NCBI GenBank assembly: GCA_018343915.1
Contig: JABRWF010000003.1
Span: 124,001 to 188,000 of the forward strand
Length of the DNA stretch: 64,000 nt
Source: Agroathelia rolfsii
Taxonomy: Eukaryota; Basidiomycota; Agaricomycetes; Amylocorticiales; Amylocorticiaceae
Reading direction: 5' to 3'
Below are positions 48,391 through 59,093 of the stretch, piece after piece (the first letter of the stretch is position 1; every line of letters starts with the position of its first letter). The position numbers were made by a program, and so were the translations under genes. The notes under the pieces are model-generated. The model saw only the letters and a program-made list of their open reading frames with translations, was not told the origin of the DNA and searched no databases.

Positions 48391-48715
48391 GCCGGTGCTG
48401 GCAGCTGCACCTTCTCTCTCTGCAGCTGCCAGCACTGACTGCGCTCGCTTTCTTGTTTTCACCCGCCCGCCGCTCCCTTCTCCATGCTTGTCTTTTGAAG
48501 CACGCCACATGTAATGCTCAAGACAAGCATGCACCTCGCATTCACAAATCATTGGTATAGTAGTAATCTATCTCCCGTTTCATATCTAGCATGGTCTGGT
48601 AGCAAGCCGCAGGAGATGAGGTAGCAAGGCGGTCCTACCCGCCCATCGCTGCTTGCCTCGATCTCTCCACAGGCGCTACCCAGCTGGGCTCAGAAAGCGC
48701 GTAGCGCTTTCACCC
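48391..48715. other. Hairpin-rich locus, possible structured RNA
   Basis: Three strong inverted repeats occur within 320 bp: 48395-48409 with 48421-48435 (perfect 15 bp, 11-nt loop), 48628-48632 with 48639-48643 inside a longer imperfect stem ending near 48659, and 48693-48700 with 48704-48711 (perfect 8 bp, 3-nt loop). No protein frame explains them. Base composition is more GC-rich than the neighbourhood. I found no match to tRNA, snRNA, RNase P or SRP core motifs by eye. Strand is not determined. Confidence 0.3.
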
Positions 48716-49744
48716 CATCTGCACTGCCGCTCCATCTTAGCCTAGCCAGCACATGAGCCAGGGCCAAAGAACACATGTTAGTAAACAGCACACCCCCATG
48801 CTAATGACCGTTTGTATTACTTCACTCGCTCAATGACGCGTTCTCTCTGCCTAAACGTTTGACTCTCAGCCCAAGAGTTAATTCTACGAGATGCAAAGAC
48901 TAGAGAATCTCTTGCTTGTATCAATCCTTGAGAAGCTTTTTCTGTTCAAGCACTTTCTTTTTTGCAACACGATACCTAAAATCTAAACAAAAGTCCCCGA
49001 CTGCTTTGCCTTGTATTACGAGCCAGGTCGCTCATCATACTCATTGACCAAGCCGAGCATATAACACTGTAGAATAAACCAAAAACAAATGCAGTCGTAG
49101 CAGCATAAAAAATCCAGAACATGTAACTATGCCGAGTATGGCGCAAGGTGCGGCAGAATCCACGACTAAGACCACTAAATTCGTGTATTTCCTTGTTTGA
49201 TGTAGAGCTGAGCCGACACGTTTGTTAAACATCTAAGAAATGCATAGGATCTTGATGGAAATTATTGACGTAGATATCACATCTACAGCCGTATTGAATT
49301 TGATTGCTATGGTACTTAGGTTGTTTGCAGTAGCCCATTTAGGACCGACTACAAACGGTGTAGTGGCCATTCCCGAGGCTATAGATGTATGTGAAGCATC
49401 AGTAAATAATGGCATCAGCATAACTCAATTACTTACTAGTCAGAACGAATGAGAGGAATAAATAGTCTGAGTCCGGGTAGGGGACTACAAATTACACAGG
49501 CTCACTTGGACACAGATGTTGTCCGATGTATTCCACCATGAACGGTCTGAACCCACATTTTGTCCGTTGTTATTGTAGTTAACATAGATTGCGTAGCAGG
49601 ATTACTAACAGTCCTCTCGTATGCACTTTTTGGCCTGCAACAGCCCAATTCCTACTTGACGTATACATGAGGATACCATGAGCAGCAAGAAAGCCCCGAG
49701 TTCTTTAATTCGCACACAAATAACCACAAGTCATCCGGACTATC
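48716..49744. other. Gene-poor stretch, part 2
   Basis: No convincing exon is present. A fragment on the minus strand at 49421-49233 (MPLFTDASHTSIASGMATTP) looks mildly protein-like but matches nothing I know. Confidence 0.35.
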
Positions 49745-50771
49745 ATGCCAGCAACAGTTTGTCTCATTTCTGGAGCAAATCGCGGCATTGGTATGCTTTG
49801 ACCCTCTTTATGGAGTATATATGCTCAATGATACATCTGAGATAGGACTCGGATTTGTTAAAGCTCTTGTAAAACGCGATAATGTCATTATATTCGCGGG
49901 AGCTCGTGATCTAACTCATGTTTCGGAATCGGAAGCTCTTGAAAAGGAGTTTCCCGGAAAGCTTTATATAAAGCTTTATATCGTAAAGCTGATCTTTGCC
50001 GACGAGGCTAGTAACAAGGCCGCCATTTAGGAAATAAAAGCAAAGACTGGAAGGCTGGATGTTATCATTGCCAACGCAGGTAATCTTGCTGTCGATTGAC
50101 TATCAACTTCGTGTTTTCAAGGCTGATCAATCATGTAAAGGAATGAGTAACTCCATGCACTCAGCGCTTGAAACCTCAGCACGGCCTATGCCAGTGTGTG
50201 AAGGATCACTATGAGGTAAGCCAGAGACGGAAATTTAATTAACCCTTAATAATTGATCGTGTCACAAGTCAACGTCGTTGGACCGCTTATACTTTTCCAA
50301 GCCTCCTATCCCCTACTCAAGGCTAGTAATCCAGCGCCCAAATTTGTTATCTTTTTTCGCGCAGGCAGCATTACCATTGGACCAACATTTGGTGGCGGGG
50401 TATCTTATGGTGTATCCAAGGCTGAGGTGAACTTCCTTTGTCGAAAGCTGCATTTCAAAAACGATGGCCTAGCTAAGCTTCATTGATACTCGTTGTATTG
50501 ATGTATAGGTTGACTCCTTCTTCCAGTCGTGTTTCCTTTATGCCCAGGACCCGTAGACACTGATGTGTGGATGCCATCTTTTGGTGATAATCTTGCTGTG
50601 ATAATACTAACTGTAACTTAGGCTCTTCCCGCTCAGGAGTCCTTAAAGAATTTAACATTCATACCCGTGGACCAAGCAGTGAGCTAGATGCTTCCTACAA
50701 TAGACAATGCCACACGGCCCGAAGCTGGACCAGCTTTCCACACTGTTGAAGGCGATATTGTACCATGGTGA
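49745..50771 (+). pseudogene. Short-chain dehydrogenase (SDR) pseudogene
   Basis: The exon pattern is that of fungal NAD(P)-binding SDRs. Exon 1, 49745-49790, gives MPATVCLISGANRGIG with the nucleotide loop. Exon 2 from 49846 gives GLGFVKALVKRDNVIIFAGA and GRLDVIIANAG. Later pieces give VNVVGPLILFQASYPLLKAS, SITIGPTFGGGVSYGVSKAE (YxxxK present), CPGPVDTDVW and a family-like tail IDNATRPEAGPAFHTVEGDI then VPW and TGA at 50769-50771. It is broken. In-frame TAG codons stand at 50028-50030 and 50685-50687, the catalytic Ser segment reads FFRAGS instead of SS-x-AGS, and a 12-bp tandem duplication (AAGCTTTATATA twice) lies near 49960-49985. Confidence 0.8.
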
Positions 50772-50965
50772 ATAAGATATATTTAATCGGTAAATAATAA
50801 CGCCAAGCGGCGATATTAATTGTGTGACTAGCTACTATTATGGTGTTAACTTCTAAATAGGATTCGAGATATAAGGACCAAGCCTCCGTCCACCTTATTT
50901 CGACATTGATAATGACTCCAACGCGCTTGACGACACTGTTAGAATATGTGATCCACGTGCCCGGT

Positions 50966-50981
50966 CACATGATTTTGCCTT
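50966..50981. repeat. Left target-site duplication of LINE remnant
   Basis: CACATGATTTTGCCTT matches CACGTGATTTTGCCTT at 51785-51800 with one mismatch. The pair brackets the LINE fragment exactly. Confidence 0.75.
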
Positions 50982-51784
50982 TTTTGATTAATTTATTTAG
51001 AGTCCTATCATCCTACTATGGCAAACCGGACTCCAGGGGATATCCTGGCTCTGGGCGATGGCTGGTGGTAGGTGACTAAAGTGGGAGAGAAGTAATGGGT
51101 GTGGTAAGGTATGTTTGGTATGTGATGGTGTGTGCGGCGGGAAGCTTGTTGACGCCTAGGACGCGGGGTTAGTTTCTAGGGCCGTGGCAAAAGGAATAGG
51201 GGGTCAAAGTATGTAGTGGAGAGAAAAAACCCGTATAGGGGGTGTGTGTAGGAAAATAACATAAAATGGAGTAGCGTGAGAGGTTGAATGTTGAATGTTC
51301 CATGGCTGCCAAGCAGAGGCAGGAGGGAAGAGGAATTTGCGAGAAGCAGAACAGGGGAAATTGATATAGTGCAACAATGTAACGGTTTGCGTTGTGCCTG
51401 CGCATTAGGCATGGTAGCCAAGGGATTGGCCTAGGTGCGGCGGGATATTGTTGCTCCAAGGCTCGACTCGGGTTTGGGAGGTCTTCCGGAAGGCACTGGT
51501 TTGTCGGAGGAAGTCTGCCATAGCCTCTAGCCCCTTCTTTGTTCCAAGTAGGACTGAGATCTCAAAGTCTTTTGAAACAGCGGCTAGAGCTGGACGGGCC
51601 TGGTCGTGTCTAGGACAGTGTATTATAATATGGTCACGGGTTTGGATAGATACCTCACCGCATAGGCATTCCGGGTCTTCGGATGGCACAAAATGTGCAT
51701 AGTATTGCCCAAAGAATCCATGACCCAGTATAGTCTGGATTAGGCGGGCATGGAGTTCTCCTGGGCCGCTAAAGCTTTTGTGGA
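50982..51784 (-). mobile_element. 5'-truncated non-LTR retrotransposon (LINE) remnant
   Basis: On the minus strand, 51784 down to 51405 encodes the C-terminal end of a LINE polyprotein. The zinc-knuckle-like segment ECLCGEVSIQTRDHIIIHCP (C-x-C ... H ... H-C) follows GPGELHARLIQTILGHGFF and YYAHFVPSEDP, as in the end of fungal reverse transcriptase/RNase H ORF2 proteins. A 3' untranslated part of about 420 bp follows to the left, ending in a short A-rich tail (AATCAAAAA). The unit is bordered by a 16-bp target-site duplication. Everything upstream of the C-terminus is missing, as expected from aborted reverse transcription, so the copy is dead. Confidence 0.8.
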
Positions 51785-51800
51785 CACGTGATTTTGCCTT
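51785..51800. repeat. Right target-site duplication of LINE remnant
   Basis: CACGTGATTTTGCCTT pairs with 50966-50981, one mismatch in 16. Confidence 0.75.
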
Positions 51801-51929
51801 CATATTTACGGTAGTTTACATTCTCGATCTGCATCCGTTTGACTACGTACAAGTAGACAAGCGGACTCGGAACATACTATTTTGTGTCAACCACTCATCG
51901 TCATCGCTCGTCGTATTTTCACAGACACA

Positions 51930-52770
51930 ATGCCGCACACTCACGCTATCTCTAAATCCATGGTAGTATCATTGTTTAGTTTCCCTTTTGATACTAGCTG
52001 CTTCAAACTTGGTATTGCTGTCGACATTCTTCAAGCCCACTCACTTTGTAGTCGCCTTCTGTTTGAAGCGATAATGATCGCTAACTGGATGTACGTTAAC
52101 TCTGTAACTCTAGCAGTAATCTCAGACGCCTGCATCAAGATAATTAAGTATGTAGCGGCTCGGAAGTGAGGCATACGACTAGTTACCAACTGCATATAGA
52201 GTGTGACAATGTTGTCGCATTTGCCGATGCTCCTGATACGCTGGCATTTCACGCTACAGACCTTCAAAACTTTCGAAAGAGTATTCTGGAAACTTGAATA
52301 TAGTTGCACTTATTCTAGTGTCTTCCAATAAGACTTGCAATAAGGAAGCCATTGAATAAGTCAGATATATATATATAAATTGGAAGGTTGGATGTTGTTA
52401 TAGCCAATCTCGGTAGATGGCTTCCTGATGTTTGCGTATAATCTAACCGTCTTGATTTACAGACCCAAAAATGAGGGTATGAATAAGTATGTAGGCCCAC
52501 CACTAATAACCCTCACACAAGCAATGAAGAGTGAGTAAAGAAATAGATGATGACCAAGGCGCAGGACTTCGATCAATTGTTTGCTGAATAGGTCACCCTT
52601 GGGCCACGTGCCTTATTTCAAGCTACCTACTCTCTTCTCTAGGCTATTGATCCATCACCCAGGTCTGTTACCATCTTATCAAGCGAAGAAAGTATTCCAA
52701 TAGGACAATCAGTACAGGGTGGATATTCGAGGGCAGCTCTCAGCTTTTTGCACGTAAGCCTCACTACGGG
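51930..52770 (+). pseudogene. Second, more eroded SDR relic
   Basis: Scattered pieces follow the order of the SDR pseudogene 2 kb upstream. GRLDVVIANLG (about 52381-52415) matches GRLDVIIANAG. After a gap, PRALFQATYSLL..AIDPSPR, SVTILSSEESIPIGQSVQGG and YSRAALSFLH (about 52600-52755) match the VNVVGPLILFQASYPLLKAS...YGVSKA region, here with the Ser-Ser motif kept but the YxxxK lysine lost. Stops and frame breaks separate the pieces. It probably comes from an old tandem duplication, later more decayed than its neighbour. Confidence 0.55.
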
Positions 52771-52888
52771 AACACCGTGAACAGCAAGCCCTGCATCAAA
52801 AAGTAATGATTCACGAACAAAATGTATATCACATATTATACTGAGATGAAGGAAGAAAGAGCACCCTATACTAACGTTTTTTCTCTTG

Positions 52889-54170
52889 TCAAAGTTGGCT
52901 TGCCTTTTCAATATCGATAAAACTTTCCCCGGCCTTCCCAAATTCCCCTTCCACATTCTTCAAGAGACTAATGTCCACCTTACCATCCCAGTTTGTCTGC
53001 TTGACCCACTCTTCAAAGGTTAACGACCCGGGATGGACAGAACGAACCCACTCCATATCAACGGGCCACAATCCACTCGAATCTCGCCCCCAGTGCCACC
53101 AACATGTGAAATCCTCCCTCCAGGTGATGTCACCAGGAAACTCTTTTTCTTTACGTTCTCCTGCCATAGGACGGTCCAGATTTCCCTTCTGGTAGCTCAT
53201 CCATTCCTCTACGGTTAGTGGAACGTAAGTCGCAGGTAAACCGGTGGCGGCGGTAAGTCTCATAGGCAAAGTATCCATGGTGACTAGGTCCGAAGCGATG
53301 TGGAAGTCCTGTCCAGAGCTCTTTTCTCTATTCTCTAGAGAATAGCGCACCCAGAAAGCAAGGTCTGCCAAGGCGATAAGTGGAAGAGGTCCTTTCGACA
53401 GGGGATTAGCGAAGACGCGCGTCCCATCAGCTCGAACATTGAGTGGGCCAAGAAGCTAAGAAACAAATTAAGACAGCTATTAACCTATGTGCTCGTTGCA
53501 GGTTCATGAAAAGGGCTCACAAGTTTGATCATGTCAAGATAAACTCCCATGGTAAGTGATGTCCATGCCAGTCCATTCCCTGAGATATCTGACTCTTGCT
53601 GTTTAAGCCATTCTGTTACACGTGCCTTGGAGTTGGCATGCGCAACGTTGTATTTTGGATCGTATCCTCCCAGCTATACAAGAAACTGGATTAGGAGCCC
53701 AATTTGAAATTGGAGCCAATGCAAACTCGCCTTGAGTGCATAAGGCGCGGAGCTCCATACAAAATGCTTGAGCCCAGCTTCCTTCGCAAGCTCGAAAAGC
53801 CTCATTCCAGCAAAAATTTCCTTGGCTTCGCCGACGGTAAACCCATCCGTGTTAACAAAGGCACCATATGCACCTTTCATCGCTGCAGAAACAGATGCGA
53901 AGTCCATGAAGGAACCTTGCAGCAAATCGCTTAGCATACAGTCGCACCGTGGATTTATCACCTACTGTGTCACTCACCTTGAGAAAGCTCCACGCCCTTG
54001 GCTGCCAGCGCTTGCGCCCGTTTACTGGACAGATCTCGAGTTAAGGCGCGTACGACATATGGAGAAGGCGTCCCATCAGCTGCTGGTTTCAGGAGACCAT
54101 CAATCACGGCAGTTCCCTGTGCTCCAGTTGCACCAATGATGAGGATAATCTTGCTAGAATAGTGGGACAT
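52889..54170 (-). CDS. NmrA-like NAD(P)-binding Rossmann protein
   Basis: Four to five exons start at ATG 54170: MSHYSSKIILIIGATGAQGT with the GATGAQG dinucleotide loop, then VVRALTRDLSSKRAQALAAK, GSFMDFASVSAAMKGAYGAF, AGLKHFVWSSAPYALK, LGGYDPKYNVAHANSKARVT, LGPLNVRADGTRVFANPLSK and a last exon with DFHIASDLVTMDTLPMRLTA, TYVPLTVEEWMSY and LTFEEWVKQTNWDGKVDIS. This is the NmrA/HSCARG family (atypical SDR without the YxxxK pair), which senses NADP(H) or acts as reductase in fungi. The target is unknown. All parts join without stops, so it is intact, unlike the SDR relics beside it. The right neighbour is a gene-free gap that holds its promoter. Confidence 0.88.
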
Positions 54171-56959
54171 GATTGATAGTGAATGTGGTAGAAGGTTTTG
54201 GTGTCCATTTCCCTATCGACCGAGTCCTGTTTATAATACTAAACTGACCACTTCCTAAGGTTCATAAACCATGGATTGCGCATTGACGTTACTCAGGCTG
54301 CTGACCAGCGCTGACCAATAGCCGACATATGTCAGGGTCCCGAGACGGAAATTTAATGTCCAGTCAGCTTGAGAGAAGTCGACTCACCAGATCGGGCAGG
54401 CTATCAGTAAGGCTCAGCGATGGATTAGGATGAACAAATAAACCTGAACTTTCAATAAATTTGAATTGGGCGTATTTCTGGCAGGAGTACCACGAGCGCT
54501 CGGATTTTCAGTACCGTATGGTCATTGTCACGATAGCATCGCTTCTAGTTGTCACGAAGGATTAGTGGCTTACGACGATAAGTAAGAATAGCATGCGCGC
54601 CGAAGCTTGTCAGCAAACACAATAAATAATGTATATTCATACATTCTCGTAATCGTCGTTTTATGGTAGTCCCGTTTTCACATAGGAAAGCAAGAATCAT
54701 TCAAAAAATATTTATATTCCTCATACACATAAAGTTGAAGAGAGAGAGAACATTTGGTCAGTGAATAAAAACACGTTTAGCAGAATAACCAAGAAAGAAA
54801 GCACGGATGCAAATGCAAAATGCCTAGGAGAAACAAGTGAATAGACGCGTTAGAAGAGAGAAGGGGGGAAAAAATGATAGACTCCATTCCTACATGACTC
54901 CCTTCCCTAAATAACACGGGCAAATACAAGGATCCTAGAAAATTAAACAAGAGTTGTCGCAAGTTGTCGCACTTTATCACTACCATGTGCATGTTGCTGT
55001 CGATGCATAGTAAAGTAAGTACTAGTAGTTGACTTAGATAATAGTCTTATTTTAATTGGAGTTGCGTGGCGGTTGCCATCTGGCATGTTTATTACCAATA
55101 TATACAACCATAGAATAACCCCATCACAGTAAGTTACTTCATCCATTTACCAAAAGGTATTTGTTGAAGATACTACTCGGCAGCCAAAAGAAGTACACCA
55201 CTGGCACCATAAAGATTCAAACTTGTATTTGAACAATTGCTACCGTTGGAATTAATGCACCTACCTCATTATGACCCACTCTCGAGAACATGGTTCAATG
55301 ACCATCTGGTATGTCCGAGTCGTTGTGAATGAGGAACTCACATGGGATGGATATTTGCTGAGTAGTGTGGAACTGAAGGGAACCAATTATATCAACGATA
55401 TGGTTGTTGGGGCGGTACAACAATTCAGACTACCATTAGACCATCACTTTCCAAATGGGAAATCAAGATATTAAAAAAAAAAAAACAAAAAAAAAACCTT
55501 CTGCCACACGAGCTCTCCACTCTGTTGTACATCCCGAGGCTTCACTAGGCTGGTTTCGGTGCAATATCAGCGCTTTATAAAACGGTTAAACCTGTTGGAT
55601 GCTTACAAGTAGGAAATGGGCAACTCATTGAATGTATTTCGGATCACAAACGCCATTGAGAGCCATTTTCAAGACCGACAAGACGCGGAGGTACAGACTC
55701 GTGACGCATCCCGCTGAGAGTAAGCCACTAGTATTGTATGACGTATGATAATATTGCACCCTGATAGGTCAGAAGCGCCAGAGAGAAGTGTCAGAATCAG
55801 AATCGCAGTCTTCAATTTCCCGGGCTAAGACTTCTTGTGGGTGGTTCGACTTGAAAATACCTTAACTTCACCCTTTTGACGTACACATGTAGTCTTCCAA
55901 CATTTGAGGAACATTGCAACTGGGTCACCCCTCCGTGATGTTTGTATTTACCTAGAGATTCAAGACTACGCAAAGCCAGAAATAAGACAATGTAAACTTG
56001 GAGCTGAGTACGACATAACAATGATATACCTGCGATATTTGCAAGGGGTAAGAGATTTCAGTTGACTATTCAGCCAGAAAACTTTCCAAGCAGCCATCAT
56101 TTCATGCAAGAGCAAGGGCCTGGTGGGCTTGACATAATATGCAATAGCATCACCAGGATAATAGGTTTGCATTTCAAACCACATCATTTGGCCAATGTAT
56201 GGCTCACATGGGAATGTGATAATATTGAACAGCAGTAATACGCTGCTCAATGGTATGTTCCAAACAGGTAACATTCGTATTCTTTAATAGATAGATGATA
56301 AATCCCTACTATGTGGGTTAGAATGCCTCATTACGGCGAGCAGTGATGCGTAGATTGACTGGTCGTAGACTACAGCAGAAAGAACTACAGCAATGTAACA
56401 GGAGCCTCGAGGTCGAGATCTTTAGGTGCGAAAGGACAGTATGTGAACCGACAGGGAGGTTAAGCAGGAGCGCATGCTCAGGCTGGTGGTGTTTCTTTAT
56501 AGCAGTAAACTCATCATGGGTTTGAACTATGTTGCTGAGACGGTTACGCCCAGTAGGTTCAATGACTCAATGCGAGAGAACCACTGGCTGATCATCACAT
56601 CGTCTAGCACATGCAGATTGTTCTGCACTTGTTATTTTGAGGCTTGTCGGCAGGCAGGTTCCGGCAGAGTCACTGGCGCTGCTGGCTGCGGCCGGTTCAC
56701 TGACTTACTCTCACACTATCCAGTAGTGCTCCACCTTCACACTTGCCTGTTGGGAAAAGCTTCATGAAAATAGGGTTGATGACCACTTCTGGTGGCCATG
56801 CTTTTACATATTCGTCGCTTCGAGGACACAGCAGAGGGCCGCCCGGGCCCCGTAGTCGCAGTCGACCATGATCCACCGATATTTATCACACGACAATCGT
56901 TTCCTCACAACGGTCATCGCCTCCTAAACCCATCCTAACCACTCCACCAAATCTACAAC
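54171..56959. other. 2.8 kb stretch without a recognised gene
   Basis: There is no family match on either strand. One open frame, 55271-55474 (+), MTHSREHGSMTIWYVRVVVN to PLDHHFPNGKSRY, reads moderately protein-like and could be a small gene or an old exon. An A-rich run (about 55474-55497) follows it directly. The last 200 bp are C-rich and hold the promoter of the spartin gene (ACAACGGTCATCGCC near 56907). Confidence 0.35.
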
Positions 56960-58621
56960 ATGGACGATATTGACGCTTTTCTGCTCCTCACGTTGTCAAA
57001 TGTTACGCTATACTCGCAATCGACTTGCGAATCCGGCACACTCGCCCTTGAATGCGTCACCTTGCCTGGCGACGCCGCGGAATCTAATGTCTATCTTGTC
57101 CTCAAGCTGAACACATTCGAAATCCCGCTTGATCCCACTCGGCCAATCCAGTGTATTCCTGAGGAAGGAGTACGTTCATATTTCTTCAATACCGAAGAGA
57201 CCGATGAGATCCATATCTCCTTCCCTGTCGCTACGCACGAGAAGCTGGACGTGAAAGGTCCTTTAGAAGAAGATTATGCCACGTTCGACGCGATCTTGAC
57301 GCAGTATACCGAGCTGCGAGGCAGCGAGTTCGCATCTCCTGACCTCCCCAGTCCTGATTATTACCTCGACGAGCACACCTCTGGATCACCTCTTTCCGAT
57401 ACAGGCGAAACGGAGTATTTTGATGCTCGAGAGCCACCTCCGTACACCGAAGATATGCGCGGGCACCTCGTCCTGGTCAACGAAGATAATGGAGAGGTAG
57501 TGGGCACTGTAGATGATAAGGAGCTTCATATTTCCCAAGAAGCCGATCTTGGTGCCAAGAATGACCCCGTCGTGATTGAATTGGACGAGAGTGAGCAGTC
57601 GGGCGCTGATGGCGCGCGTACCGTCTTTATTCGTGCTATCCCACCCCACCAGCAGAACTGGATGACGACGGGCGCTACGATCATCAGGTGGGTCTTCATC
57701 TCCTTTCACTTGTCAACTTTGCTCATGATTTATCTCAAATCCAGTCATGGTATCACAGCCGGAACAAACCTCCTCTTGAAAACGATTACATCGGCTACCG
57801 AATCATACATTGCGAAATCGGCGCCTGCCTCTAGCTCCAGCGCACCGCCGTCAAGAGCTTTGACCATGCTCACCTCACCACGTACGCGCCAGGGTCTTGC
57901 GGTTGCTCACACCGTATCCGGCCATGCTGTCAAGGTCAGCGGTGCTACGATCCTGATGATCGAAAACATGATTCGCCGTGCTACGAGGAACCCGAGGCGA
58001 GACGATCTTGCCAGAGAGAAGGCCAGGCAAGAGGGATACGTCTACCAACCAGACAACGGGAAGAAGAAAAAGGGGAAAGGGAAGGGAAAGACCAATGGAC
58101 CACCACCATTACCTCCTCGTAGACAGACAGTTCCTGCATTCCCCGTAGCTGGCCCATCTACCACTCCACCACCTCTCCCCAGCCGAGAGAAAATTAACAT
58201 CAGGCAACGCCTCAGGCTCTCTGCAGACCTTATACTGCAAACACTGGATGACTCTACAAGACGCATTTTAGACACGGGTGTTGGGAGCGTTACGGATATT
58301 GTGGAGCATAGGTACGCTGCTCTTTTGCATACATGGCCATTGTCTTGATCGCTCAACGCATCTCATGAATGTAGATACGGTACGGACGCTGCGCGAGCAG
58401 CCGGGCTTGCCGCTGGAACTGTACGAAATGTGGCTCTTGTCTATGTCGATGCACGAGGCGTTGGACGCCGTGCACTGCTCAGAACCGCCCGTAAACACAT
58501 GGTACAAGGTCGGGCACGCAACACGTGGAACGTTGACGCCGGCATCGATCGTGCGCGTACTGATGCAGGAGCAATGATGCTGCGCAATGTGCGTAATCTG
58601 AGGACGGAAACTGCATCCTGA
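56960..58621 (+). CDS. Senescence/spartin-domain protein
   Basis: Three exons join in frame: 56960-57687, 57745-58311 and 58375-58621, giving about 513 residues. The N-terminal half has a beta-rich region (SNVYLVLKLNTFEIPLDPTR) and an acidic linker. Then come the family marks NEDNGEVVGTVDD, QNWMTTGATIISHGITAGT, RQGLAVAHTVSGHAVKVSGA and a C-terminal senescence domain (PF06911) ending RYGTDAARAAGLAAGTVRNV and RALLRTARKHMV. A Lys-rich segment (NGKKKKGKGKGKTNG) followed by proline stretches (PPPLPPRR, PPPLPSRE) interrupts the domain. Relatives of spartin bind lipid droplets and, in animals, act in lipid transfer and turnover. The start ATG follows a short pyrimidine-rich leader. Function in fungi is inferred from family only. 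Confidence 0.88.
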
Positions 58622-59093
58622 AACTTGGACTCGTAATTACATATCATAATGGACATTGATTTTTTTTTTTTTTATGAGTGTTTTCTTTTCTTCGGGATGT
58701 TTTACACTTCAAAAACTACGATACTTGTAAGATACATTCAAATGCAAAATACAGTACTAGTATTATCTGTTAAGAGTCTTTTATTTATTATTTTTATATG
58801 AATCATAGTTGGAATCTGATGACCATTTCTCTGGTGGAATGATATGGAATGAGTTTTATGCATGATCATCTCGATGTTATTTGTGCCACAGTGGCTGATA
58901 CTCTGCCACCCCGCCACCGGATCCGGTCTAGGGACTGAGCAGGGCGCTCAACGCACAGCACTCCTTCATACACTACTTACAAGGGACTGACATAGGATGT
59001 GCTTACATTCCTAAAAATTCATTCTTTGCTTCTGAACCTTGCGACACGAATGTTTGATGGGGAATCAAGCTTCTACAACTTGTATACTTGATC
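58622..59093. other. Gap between spartin-like gene and REV1
   Basis: It holds a 14-nt T run (58660-58673) near the spartin gene 3' end and the REV1 promoter; no exon is seen. Confidence 0.4.

Noticed and set aside
48248..48560. Overlapping open frames on both strands
   Set aside because: They arise from the GC-rich inverted-repeat locus; none resembles a protein family.
55966..56274. A 102-codon minus-strand frame with hydrophobic stretches
   Set aside because: No matching family and no supporting splice sites or start context; kept out of the gene list.
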